The notes under the pieces were generated by a model that was given only the letters and a program-made list of their open reading frames with translations, searched no databases and was not told the DNA's origin. Source: Brachionus manjavacas (taxonomy: Eukaryota > Rotifera > Eurotatoria > Ploima > Brachionidae). From it: a stretch of DNA of 64,000 nucleotides. Each line of letters begins with the position of its first letter. The first letter of the stretch is position 1. The position numbers and the translations under genes are program-made. This document shows, in pieces, positions 38,390 through 50,275 of this stretch. The stretch spans positions 4,278,001-4,342,000 of the forward strand of contig JAHQIY010000006.1 in NCBI GenBank assembly GCA_019054805.1. The letters are read 5' to 3'.

Positions 38390-41300
38390 TCAATTTGCCT
38401 AATGCCGGCAAATTTGTTTTTCTAGAGATTTATTTTCAAGATAAGCTTATAACTGATGGACTTATCGAAACGCCATTAGCGATTGAATACAATCGAGCTT
38501 TAAAATTAAATTTAAATTATATTCCTAAATGATTTTTAATCTATTGCTTGGCCACTTATATTATACAGTAATAAAACTTAAATTAAGTTTTACTGCCTTG
38601 TGTAGCTATCATCACTCGATAGCAATTGATTAATATTTGTATTCTATTAAAACTTTATCTAAATTGCATAAACAAATTTTTAGACATTGGTACTCGAAGC
38701 CCAACTCAATTGCGCTACCTGATTATACTGGAAATTAATCTCTGGAGCTTATCATTTATTGTAAAGCAATAAATCCCATGGTTGTATTCAACCCATAAAA
38801 TCCTAAGCGTTTTCTTTTTCTCTCTGACGGGACCAATTTAATTCAATTACAGCCCGAGACCTATTTTAGAAAATATTTTTTATTTTGAGCTTTTTATATA
38901 TTGTTTAAATATTTTCTGATCGGTTTTTATTTATAGATTTATTGAAAAACCTTTGGATGTAAAGCCTTAAATGAACGATTTTAGAACAGGTTCTCTTGGC
39001 AACTTTAAATATATTCGAGTCAATATTTATATAAATTTTTATTTTTTTTAATAAATTTTTTTAGCTAGTTTATTTTTCTCGCTGAATTCTAAAGGTCTCA
39101 CTTTATTTATTTATTTTTTTGTCCAAAAATGATCTTGAATTCGTTTAAAATTGCCAATTTAATATCGATTTTTGATTTTGCATTTCCTTCTAATAAATAT
39201 TCAAGAAAACATTCTCTAGCTCAAATAATAAACTATCTATTGACTCTTATTTTTACTATGTATACCTACGACTTGATCAAAAATCTAAATTGGACAAATT
39301 TCCATACAACAACAAAAAATTGATATACCATTTAGAATTAAATATTTCCTTTTCGTTTCAAACCACCTTAGGTCAACTACGCTTCATAAAAAAACAACCG
39401 AGTGGTAACTAAATTAAAAATTAAAAACTGATCTATTGACACAATTAAATTTTGTAGAAAATCTACCCTTATTTTGTTTCTTTTTTGTTAAATGTTTGCT
39501 CATCTAAATTTATATCGAGAAAAAAACAAGTTCGCTTTATCAATAAAAAAAACAAAAATCCAATCTTAGCTCTTAGTCTAGAAATTTATGTCGTTGTAAA
39601 AAATAAAATCTAGCTTTCGTATATCTGGAATGGGCCATTTGATGACCCGTTTCATAAGATTACAATTTTTTTTTCATTTTTATTAAAATAAGTATTTGTT
39701 CTAAATAAATGTTAAATTTAAATATTTGAATATTGATTTCGGAATTTTAATTGAAAAAAAGAAAAACTCAATTAAAAAAGCAGAAAATATTTTTCAGCGA
39801 GGTTTTAATCAATTGTATTCAACATTGGAACTACTCTTGTTTTGCTCTGACCAATTTTTGACTGAGTAAAAAAAGAATGAATCGATTTCAATAATTGAGT
39901 TGTCATGATATCTTGTTCAGTAAATAGAATTTTATTTTATATTCTGTCACATAATTATTCCTAATTTTATATCTAAATAACGCAAAATTTTGAAATTAAA
40001 CATTGCTGAATGGACTTGTTGGTTGATTTGACTTTAATTAGATTGATATGGGACACGAATATAAAATGGCTTAGGCTAAAAATAAAAACAAAAGAAAAAA
40101 ATGAAAAGCGTAACTTATAGATAATATTTCAAGTGTGTATCACGAAAATGAATTAATTATTTTAGTCGAGCTAATTATTGAAATGACGGATTTGGTAAAT
40201 TTTTTGGTATCGTGAGTACTTAGCGCAATTAGGAGAAAAAAAGAAGTTAATTTGGTCGTGGGATTATCTCACTTGAGCCAAGACATAAATTCTAGTAATT
40301 TCAGCAATCTAATTTTAGTTGATGAATTCCTTAAAATATTCTTTAGATGAAAGCTTTAATATCTCTAAGCTAAGTGCACACAAATTTTGATTAAATTTTT
40401 TGATTATTCAATATTTTTGTTCAAATATTCCCAGAGTTCTTATTATCTCTTGTACCTTAAGGGCATCTTGTAAGTAGAACAACTAATTTCCAAGACCAGA
40501 TCTAAACAATACAAAAAAAAATTAAAAAAAAATTAAAATGGATAGAAAAACGCTGAAAAATTGATAAAAGGTATATAATTTAAAACGTTTACAAAACTAT
40601 TGGTAAATTAAGCATTGTGCTCAATGATCTTACATAACCATAGTGTGTCTGGATATGATTTAAATAGTTGAAATTTATTTCAAATTAAGATTTCTTAAAA
40701 ATAAATATTATCTAAATATTTTAGACAACAGAAATTCAATTGCAAGTTAGTTTGAAATTGAAATTTGTTTACTTGGTTTCAACAAAAGCCAGATTGTCCG
40801 AGCTATTCAGCTATAAATAAAACGAATATTAATTATAGAGGTTTCTAGTAGATCGCTCTTGAGCCATTCGAGCTCAAATTGCTGATCGAGGCTCAACACT
40901 CAAATAAATTAATGGTTGTAGATACAAGCTTTTTGACTAATAAAAAAAATTTAAATTTTATTGTCTTAAGTACACTTTTGAAAAGTCGAAAATAAAACCC
41001 ATTAGAAAAGAATGAAAATAAAATCTTAACTTAGAGTAATTTGAAGTTTTGTCATAATATTTAAATTTAAAAAAATGGATTTTATACAATTCGAGTCAAG
41101 AATAGATCCGTAATACCTAATTTTAAATTATATGCCAAATTTGGTCCTGAGCAAATTTAAATTTGTTTCTTGTTCTTAAATAGTTTATTTATCTAATAAA
41201 CACATGAAGTTTTCTTATTCATCATCTTCAAGCAAAGCCAGCTCTGAAATTATTTCAAAATTAGCTTTGAAAATAAATCAAATTAGTCCGATAAACCTTT

Positions 41301-44300
41301 TTTTCTCTATTTCAATCTCTTTTTTTGTTGTATAATTACATTTGATTGATTGCAAAGTTAAAATTCCTATACTTTTAGATAAAAAATTTTTGAATAGACC
41401 CCATAGACAATTTTATCTATCCTCGAACAGACTACGCTTTCTAAATTAAACCCAGACTAGATAAATCTAGAACAGCAAAAATGTTTTAAAAACTAACCAT
41501 AGCTATAATTTGTTTTAAGAATAGAACTTTATCAATAGCACTACTTAAAAACAGATTATCTCCTAAATTCGGTCGAATAATTAGCTAGTTAAAGCGGCTT
41601 GTAAATTTTTGTAACATTTTTCCAACAAATCTTCAAGTTTTTCTGTCGAATAGTTTCAATAAAAAGAATTCAATTTACTTTCATCTCTTTAAATCACTGA
41701 AATGCTAATTAATCGAATATTTAACTTTTTTTTCTTGATATAATTTAAATATTTAGTATGAAAGAAGCGAGAGTTTTTCTATTTAACTTGATAAATAAAT
41801 AGTATCTTTTCTTATTTTTTAATTAAAATAATATGATATCTGAAAATTTTGCTTTGTTGCATCAGCAAACATTAAATCAGACTTGAATTTTAATTATTTC
41901 AATACCGCCACTTGGGCAACCACAATTTAAAATAATTTTAATAGATTTTTTGAATGCTTTTAAGACAAAATTTAAATTTTTCATTTTATCTTGAAATTCG
42001 TTTTGACAAAATCGACTAAAGCAAATTTTAAATTAATCCAGCATTTTAGCAAGAGAAGGATCGGTGAATTTTTGTCAACTTACTTGAAATAATTCTAATT
42101 TATTTGAAAAAATCAAAAAATTAACTGAAACCCACTAAAATTAATTATTAGATGATACCATTAGTAAAGGCTCTTTCAAAACTAGTCAAAATTTCCCCAT
42201 TAGTACTAAATAATAAATCTTTAAAAAAAATTGAAAACTTTTAAAATTCAAAAACACAAAAAGGATCAATAAATCAATACTGAAGCCAAAGTCAGCGAAT
42301 GCTTCCTTAAAATTATGAAATAGACTGGTAGTTCTGTGTTGGAAAAATAGACACAGAGAAAGGTCTAAACAAAAAATTATTTTAAAAAAAATTGAACAAA
42401 TTGGCTTTTTTGAATGATTGAATGGAAAAATTCGAATCAATATTTTTTGATTGAGTGATTGATCACATAAAGGTCTATTCTAAATATACCCATCAGAAAA
42501 TTCAAAAATCAACCTTTTAACTAATAAGCGAATTTTCCCAGTAAATCAACTGTTTCAATTGTTAATCTACTAAAAATGCCTCGGATTTTGGAAATATGTT
42601 CACTCAAGTCCAATTTTCTATTGACATTTTCAATATTGATTTTTGGCCGTGAACAGCCTCTTAATTATTGACCAGCTTTAAATTTTAAACTAAATTTAAA
42701 ATCGATTATTTTGATTAGAAATGTAATAAAAAATTTCATGTGTACAAAGTGCTCTATTTACCTTGAAATTGTTGGAATTTTTTACAGAATTTCTAGTTTT
42801 TTCCACTCGAATTCTGGACTATCTAGTTAGCACTAAATTGGATTGCTCACTCGAACGGAACATGTTTATTCGACATTTTATTAATAACTTGCTATTCCAG
42901 TGCCGACCATCGAATAAACATAGTCATAGGCTTGTAAATATTAAGTTTTCTTGAAATAATCTGCATACATCTTACTTTTGGATAGACTTTAAGTGAAAAC
43001 AGCCTAGGGATTTGTTTGACACAAATTCGATTTGTGTAAATAATTAATTCCATGTCCAGAACATAAGTCCCGTTATCATTCGATTAAAATTCAACTAGAA
43101 ACCATTTAGGCATGAATAAAACTCTTGAAAGCAATCCATTCGAGTCCTAATAAGGACTCTAAGATTAGCATAACTTAGAAGGAACAAAATGCAAAATTGA
43201 TCCCATAATTAAGTTTAAATCGAATGCAAAATTCCAAAGTGGTCAATTTTTTCTCAATTAATAAGAAAATATAATTAATATACTTATGGGATACGAAAAT
43301 AGATTAAAATACAAATGAGCACTTGAAACTTATTTGAATATGAATTAGATACTCTCGATTTTTATTCCGAAATCATCTTTGAGATTTTCGAATATGGTCG
43401 ATCAACAGAATCAAGTCTATTTCAAAAACATTTGTCAAAATAACGCCGAAGAGCTCAAAATTAAAGAAATCTCGCTTTCAATTCAAAAGAAAATAATTAA
43501 TCAAATTTTTTAAATTTACTCTTATGTAGAAATATCACTCAAAGTTATTTATGATCTTTGAAAAAAAATAAAAAATCTCTCCCAGAACTGATTGAGTAAA
43601 AATTTAGTCTAAATACTATTTTATCCCATCATAATCTCTTGAAACAATTAAGCCAAATATGATGCAATCGATAATATCAATATACACTTAGTCGATCTAA
43701 ATTGTCTTAGAAAAATAGAAGATTAATTTTTCAAATTGAGTCATCGACTAAATTATTTAACTTTTTTTCTTTTATTTTTTTTATTTAATCAACTTGTAAT
43801 TTAATAAATTTATCTAAAACTTCTTTTTTTTATCTGAGAATGCTAGGCATCAATTACTAGAATGTGTCTGCCAAACTAATCACAAGAACTTGAAATACTT
43901 CTTGTGGATTGAAGAGATTTTTTTCATTAAGGAAAAATAAATTAACTAAATTAAATTTCTTAAGTGCTTTATGAAAACAAAAATGAACAAAATCCATCTA
44001 TGCTCGACCACAAACTGAGAATGGGACTAGAAAAATCAAGTGTTGTTTTTTTTGCTTGTTGTATATCCGCAACAAGAAATTTCAAAAAATAAAATTAAAA
44101 TTCAATTTTTGCACTGAACCACTAACACATATTTGAATCCAAAAAGAGGACAATTCAATACATCTCTTGTCTTTTGTGATTCAAATTTGAAATTAATTAG
44201 AACTTGTTTTTAAAATGAGCGAACTTGAGCCATTTCTATGGAATCTGCTGCATTTTCTATGAATTCAAACAAGGTCAATTAAATATTTGATTGAAAAAAG

Positions 44301-46719
44301 CCTTACATTAAATTGTCATTCGAAATGGGCGACTATTATTCCTAGACTTGAATGAAATTTAATTTTCTGTTAGGATAAGTTCAACCTTCGTTTTATACAA
44401 AGCAGAAAGGCCACAAAGGCTTCATAAATCAAATTTAGAAATAAATTTCAAAACCTTTGAAATACAAATAAGTTGGCTTGAAATAAAACAGGCCATTTCC
44501 ATCTCTGGAAAAATTACTCACGTTTTAATGCTTTCGGTGAAAAATGAAAAACAAAAAAATTTGTAATAAATTTGATTAATAACGCGTTAGTGCACTCTTT
44601 TTAACTGCAAACGTTTACTCTCAATATTTGTATGAATTCATTTTGTAAATTTCGGAAAGCGTTTAAACTGGACCGCGATATTTCGAAAAAATAATTAATT
44701 TCTAATTGCATTCTTTATTGCTTCGATATCTTAATGTACTAAATTAGTTCTTGCACCCATACATTTGAATACAAATTTAATAAAATAAAATAATTTAAAT
44801 AAATTCTCTTTTTTAATTTTTTTTCTGTATTCTAAGCACAATTTTCCGACAAAGCTAGTTGGTACCATGTCGATCGATATTTATCATCAAATGATTTATG
44901 AATTTTACAGTTTTACTTTATTGATTGGAATTTTAGCTGGCAATCGGAAGCGAACATTTTAAAATATTCTTTTACGGATACCAGAAAATCTTAATATTAA
45001 TTGCCTCAAGTACAAATTGGTCCTTTCCAGCTTGATTTTTATTGTTTTTAGGCCCAAAATCAATATCATTAATCAGAAATTAGATGTCCAATACGTAGTC
45101 TAATCAATCAAAAGTCGTCCCAAAGTTGTTCGAAGCTGCTTCCTGTCATTTTTAAATAAGCTTGGATTATAATTAGCCAGACTTGTAATCCGCATTTTTC
45201 CTGTTGCCATCTCTAATCAGCTCAGTGGGCTATAATTATTTAATTTTGGCAGAAATTCAATAAAACGTTTAGCTAGCCTTTGTGACTTAAGAGTGGCTCC
45301 GAATCCAGAAATAGACTCTTAGTTTTTATTGTCCGTAGAAAATAGATTTTGATCGGCATGAAAATATTTGAAATTTCAGAAAATTAATACTCGGCCAAAT
45401 TAGAACTTTTGAATTATATGTTAGGCTAGGAAACTATAATTACAGTTTAAACAATGTACGGTGTTGAATTTCTTGGCCAAATTCCGATTCAGAAAATGTA
45501 CAACTGTGCTATTTCCTTAAGTAAAATTTATTGATTATAAATAAATAAGTTTTGAATTTCAAAACCACTCGAAGAAATTCGACTTTAGAATTTTAATTCC
45601 TCGTATAGAGTCGTTGCTATCTGAAAAATCTTTGATACTTTGAATTTCAATTTGCTTTTAAGAATTTCGACTTATAAATAAAATATCAAAATAAATAAAC
45701 AAATGAGAAAAACGTGGACAATATTAATTCAAAAGAAGCCTGCTGGAGTTTTTTTAATTTTGTTTTTTTCCTTTTTTGCTTTCAGTCTTATGTAAAACAC
45801 AAATTTGATCAAGAAGAAAAAATTCAAATTTGCTCTCTAATTGTTGATTATTTTGATTAAATTTTTTTCTGTTTGTAACAAAAAAAAATTTAATTTTGAT
45901 TAAAGAAAATAAATTAGATAATTTAAAAATTTTTCAAGATTGATTTTGAAAAAAAATTGAGAAAAAAGGTATTAAAAATCTCTGTCTTTTTAAACATTTT
46001 TATATTCGATTACCTTTAAGCTAAAGATTATTTTGAATCTTGAATAATTTGAAATAAATATTAGCAGAGCGCTGTAATTATTGTGATCTTTCCTAAAGAA
46101 GAATTTTAATTGGAATTAAAAAGAATTACATAACAGGATTATTGCAATTAAATTAATCATTCAAGAATTACTTCCGAACGAAATAAAAGGCTCAAATCAA
46201 TATTTATTTTTACCTTTAACTTTTTTTTAATAACTAACAATAAACACACAATAAAAAATTTATTAATTTTTACCATTTAAAAAATAAGAATTTAAACAAA
46301 GATTCCAAAATGAATCAATACCAAAAAAAGACTATGTATTAAGGCAACAGTAGATTAATTCAAATTGTACTGGACTGTAAATCGTTTTGTCTTCTGAATT
46401 TAATAAACACACAGATGATAAACTCGTCTAAAAACTGGATTAGGATCAACGGGTTAAGTTCCAGACAAGGGCTGTTAATAAAAACCAGAAACAGTAGTTC
46501 CTAAATAAACGCCAAAAATGTCAAAATAACAATAAAAATAATAATGTTTGATATAATGAATGATCATTGTACAAAAAAAAAATGAGAAATCTAAGGATTT
46601 GGTAATTGAGATTAACAGGGGTTTTGAAATAAAGCCTGTACCACTTATGATATAAAGATAACATCAAAAAGGTATTTTATTAAATGAAATAAAATAAAAT
46701 AATGTCCTAATGTTGTCTT

Positions 46720-46860
46720 CTACTCGATGCAGTAGCGTCTGTGTCAGATCGGAGCCGTTGCTCAAAAAGGTACTTGAAAAAGAGATGAGCGCCTCCCCAT
46801 TATCCACTAGAATAGAATATTTATTTTACTTATGGGACAATTATTATTATTATTATTAAT
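46720..46860. repeat. Dispersed repeat with (ATT)n tail, copy 1
   Basis: A locally GC-richer stretch containing CAGATCGGAGCCGTTGCTC and then GGTACTTGAAAAAGAGATGA, CGCCTCC and, about 60 nt on, a (TTA)n tract. A diverged second copy lies at 48015-48112. A GC-richer head and a simple-repeat tail suggest a short retroposon. The order GATC-GGAG...GTACTTG...GCGCC loosely resembles the 3' half of 5S rRNA, but that likeness is weak. Confidence 0.4.
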
Positions 46861-48014
46861 GTTGTTTCCTAATTATTCATCTAGCTTGGCTTTACATTAG
46901 TTATTTGTAAAGTAGAAGCTCATTCATTTGTTTGTATTGGAGACTATATTACTTGTGATTGTTACCTAAAATCAAATAGATTTTTTGCATCATTAATTTC
47001 TTACCTCTGTTCAAAAACTGACCATTTTAAACGAGAAAAGAGTTGTTTAATATTTTCCTTAAAGTTTGAAGATATTTTTTTAAGGGAATAAACAGCTTTA
47101 TTTAAAGAAAAATTGCTATTATTTTTAAGACTGATTTTAATATATTTTTTATAACAACTAAATTTAAAAGACTAAAGGACCATCAACAACCTGATGATCA
47201 ATTGATGACCAAATCAAAAAATGGAGAAAAACCTTTTGAATATTTCTATTCAAGATTAATATATTGTTTTGTGATTAAAGATAAATATTGAAATATTCCA
47301 CATTTAATCTGTTAAATTTGGCTGTCAAAATTGAATTATTTAACTTGAATATTATGTTTTTAAAATTAAAAAAAACAATCTAATCAACTTAATTTTATTT
47401 ATATATATATATATTTAAAATTTTTAATTAATACTTCTATAATGAATTTATATAACCAGTCTCTTGAGGAATGGGTCAAGCCTTTTGATTAATCTTGAAA
47501 CTAAACTTAAGTGGGACCTGAATTAAAGATTTTTTTAATTAATTTTTTAAACCGATCTTTTTTTTAGTTTTAATTTATTAAGAAAGGTTAATTTTTCGTT
47601 TTCGTTTAAATTCAATATTTCTACCACATATTTTTTGACAAAATTTAATTCCAAATCCTCACTGACTTCTGAATTCTTAATATTGGAGATTTTTCTTTTT
47701 TATCGTCCGCTTGAATTAATGAGGTCTTTAAAAAGTCTTAATCGATCATGTAAAAACCTGTTTAGCCAAGTGATTTGTCTGTTAGTCAAAGGTTCTAAAC
47801 TCGCTGAGAGAGAAAATCTATCTGATGACTATGCAGTAAAGGAAGCATGCTTAAACCCCTTTTCTAAATAAAAAGGGCGACTGGTTTCTACTGGGAAATA
47901 AAAGCGGCGTGGAAGATTAATACTATGCATTAAAAAGGCATCGTGAATTTTATTAAAAAAAATATTTTATGTCAGAAAAAAATTAAACAAAATTTCTTTA
48001 AATATTTTTTTTAA

Positions 48015-48112
48015 ACAAATGGTACTGGAAAAGTAGCTCAATAAGAAAGTACTTAAAAAGGTACTGAAAAAAGAGATGAATTCCTCTCTATCATCCTTTT
48101 GGATAGCATGGA
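48015..48112. repeat. Dispersed repeat, copy 2
   Basis: Shares AAAAAGGTACTGAAAAAAGA, GATGAATTCCTC and a following TATC...TAGCAT segment with the sequence at 46760-46825, with many differences. It ends about 380 bp before the selenoprotein F gene. Confidence 0.4.
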
Positions 48113-48491
48113 ACAAATCATCATTAAATATTTGCTTTTTTAAATTATTTTAATTATATAGTCTAATACAAAAAAATTTCAAATAAAATTTTGGTCAAGT
48201 TTTTTTTGGAACGGATTGGCAATAAACAATCAATATTTTAAGATAATTTTGATCTATTTTTGATAGACCGATAAAGAAAAATTCAATTTTTAAATTTATT
48301 CCATTAAAAAATTTAAATCAAGACATAAGTAATTTTTATTTTGACTTAATAAAGCAAATATTCATGTTAAGATCACGTATTTAAATTCAGCTTACACGTA
48401 TGCCAAATTTATATCATCTTTACCTTACTTAGGAAAAGTTGTATTTTTATAAATTTTGTGCTGAATCGCTCTTTGATCAAGAAGCGGTTAT

Positions 48492-49073
48492 ATGCTGGCA
48501 AAAAGATACTATAATTTGGTAACTGTTTACCAAATAATTCTAACTTGGGTATTAAAATTTATAATTATTCATAGTGAAAATTTTTTTTAAAATTATATTT
48601 AAGATATCAATTTGTTATTCACAAAAATTGAGTTCGAATGAGTGTCGTGAATTGGGATATTCATCAGGTACTCTGTTGTGCTCATCATGCAACGAATTAA
48701 AAGAGTTCAAATTATCTGAGCTCGAAAAAACATGTAAAAAGTGTTGTATAGCTGATACTGAAGAAAAAGATGCCCTAGTAAGCAATTAATAATCTAAAAC
48801 CAAAAATTAACTATTTTTAATATTAATAAGCGGTATTCTCGGGCAGTTTTGGAAGTGTGCTCCTGAAAATTGGGCCGTTACCCGCAAGTACAAGCATTCA
48901 TTCGGTCAGATCGCCCATCTAAATATCCGAATTTTAGTGTGCAGTATGTGCGAGGTAAAGAGCCCACTTTAGTCTTATACGATGAAAATGACGAACAGGT
49001 TGAAACACTTGGAATCGACAAATGGACAACAGATACAGTCGAAGAATACTTAAACCAAATTCTTGGCATGTAG
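48492..49073 (+). CDS. SELENOF: Selenoprotein F (15-kDa selenoprotein), selenocysteine-containing, 3 exons
   Basis: Exons 48492-48548, 48604-48777 and 48831-49073 join in phase (introns 55 and 53 nt) to give 157 residues counting selenocysteine. Exon 1 plus the start of exon 2 encode a signal peptide for the endoplasmic reticulum. Exon 2 has the cysteine-rich UGGT-binding part, CRELGYSSGTLLCSSC and CKKCC. Exon 3 has the thioredoxin-like domain, with the redox motif C-S-U where U89 is the TGA at 48864-48866. It is followed by KLGRYPQVQAFIRSD, YVRGKEP and KWTTDTVEEYLNQ, all matching animal SELENOF past the TGA. The protein joins UDP-glucose:glycoprotein glucosyltransferase in glycoprotein quality control. 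A SECIS lies 79 nt past the stop. The first exon is the least certain: an alternative donor after the ninth codon is possible. Confidence 0.93.
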
Positions 49074-49151
49074 ATAATGTTTTTAAATAAAGGGCGATCA
49101 CAAAAATCATTGATTTTGATTTAATTGAATTGATCAAATAATGAAAAACGA

Positions 49152-49214
49152 ATGATTTTGAAAGCATGAAATTCGATCTTTTAATTTAGTTTAAAAGACA
49201 TGCTTTCAGATGAT
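49152..49214 (+). promoter_or_regulatory. SECIS element (form II) for selenocysteine insertion
   Basis: The quartet is ATGA (49152-49155) facing TGAT (49211-49214), giving the tandem G.A pairs G49154.A49213 and A49155.G49212 flanked by U.U pairs. The helix above is 12 base pairs: TTT with AGA (one wobble), then GAAAGCATG (49160-49168) with CATGCTTTC (49199-49207). The unpaired AAA at 49169-49171 sits 13 nt above the quartet. An apical mini-helix TCTTTTAA/TTAAAAGA (49177-49184 with 49191-49198) makes it form II. All parts that SBP2 needs are present. Confidence 0.93.
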
Positions 49215-50275
49215 AGAATATTTTCATTCAAGTTGAAATTCAATTAGATTAAATGGATTTTTTTCAAGATTTTTTATGGTTTTGTTTTTTATGGATCAAA
49301 AATATTGGGTTAAATAAATTAACCACTTTAATAGACTAATTAAATAATTTAAATGTAACAAAAAAATAAAGTTTATTCCCAATCATCCTCAGTTTGATTT
49401 TTTTTCTACTTCAATTTTTTCGCTTTTAAAATATAAAAAATCATGACAAAAAATTTCAAAAATCCCAATTAATTTCTAACACCTTATAATGATTAAGAAG
49501 CAATCATTTTGTTATTTTTTATCATTGATTTGTTAAACTGTACTGAACTAAAGCTGCTCCACCTAAAAAAAATATCTAAATTGATCTTTTTATGGAAATG
49601 TACACAACTGATTTGATCCGATAGTTTTATCAGGATTTTGGCTAATTTAACCATTTACCAAAATTTTAGTAAATTCGCGTGAAAAAAAACAGCAAAAAAA
49701 TCCAAATCTTTTCAAATTTTCAATAAAAAAATTATAAAAAATACATTTTTATGCGAGAATTCTATCAAATTTTATTGATTTCATTTCAATTTTAATAAAA
49801 GAAGATTTTCAATTAGGCTTTTTTCATTTCAAAATTTTAGAGATTTGACCAGTCTTCATTTTTCTCAATTACAATTATCTAATAAATCAAATGATATTTT
49901 AAACCTGGAGTTTTAGGAGGAGATTCAATCTTGAAATTTAATTAAAGTTCCAGAAATTCAAAACTTTTTTCTTTAAATTAGTAAGCTACGTCATTTGAAA
50001 GTCTTGATTTCATTTTTTTATGGGAGGCTCAAAAAAATAAAATTCTATACCAAGGGATCTAAAGATAAATTACCCGTTAAAAAGTTGTATTTCTTTCAGA
50101 TCCAAGTATTCAATGATAAAATTAAATTATTTTTTAAATTAAGAAGAGAATTTGTAGTTTTATACTCTCGTATATAGTTTTATTTAAAAAAAAATTTATT
50201 GTTATTATTGATGTGTTAAATTTTATTAGTGATAAAAGCCATAAAAAACGATTTTTTTAACTTGAATCGGATGTA
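49215..50275. other. Gene-free flank with dispersed repeats
   Basis: No gene seen. It contains the left copy of an inverted repeat pair (49655-49800) and, near 49543, a weak match to the retroposon-like tail (CTGAACTAAAGCTGCTCC then A-run). An open stretch at 49995-50177 is Lys/Phe-rich and unconvincing. Confidence 0.45.
49655..49800 (+). repeat. Inverted repeat arm, left
   Basis: Shares with the minus strand of 52500-52655 the ordered words AAATTTTnGTAAATTCGC, AAAAAAATCCAA, TTTTTnTGCGAGAA and TTATTGATTT/TCATTGATTT over about 150 bp, with many differences. The pair brackets the mobile-element nest at 50.2-51.9 kb. Confidence 0.65.

Larger units (their letters stand above)
29455..48491. other. 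19-kb gene-free region upstream of anosmin and selenoprotein F
   Basis: I find no credible exon, tRNA or protein motif. Only short open stretches exist (for example 39129-39323, 42186-42440, 42763-42954, 47635-47871), none with a recognisable product. From about 29.5 to 46 kb the sequence looks more varied, with fewer homopolymer runs than the other intergenic parts, and contains many TTATCT/AGATAA, TAATTA and TGATTGAT words. It includes the shared promoter side of the diverging genes anosmin (-) and selenoprotein F (+). It could be a regulatory landscape, an intron of an unseen gene or noncoding-RNA territory. Confidence 0.45.

Noticed and set aside
38680-38760. tRNA-like words (ACTCGAAGCCC, GCGCTACC)
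   Set aside because: The words fall in places that do not allow a cloverleaf.
47635-47871. 78-codon plus-strand frame before selenoprotein F
   Set aside because: Looks loosely like LINE-flank or random coding, has no recognisable motif, and lies among diverged repeats.
48870-49073. Separate small protein starting after the TGA
   Set aside because: It is the C-terminal half of selenoprotein F; the TGA is selenocysteine, as the SECIS and upstream homology show.
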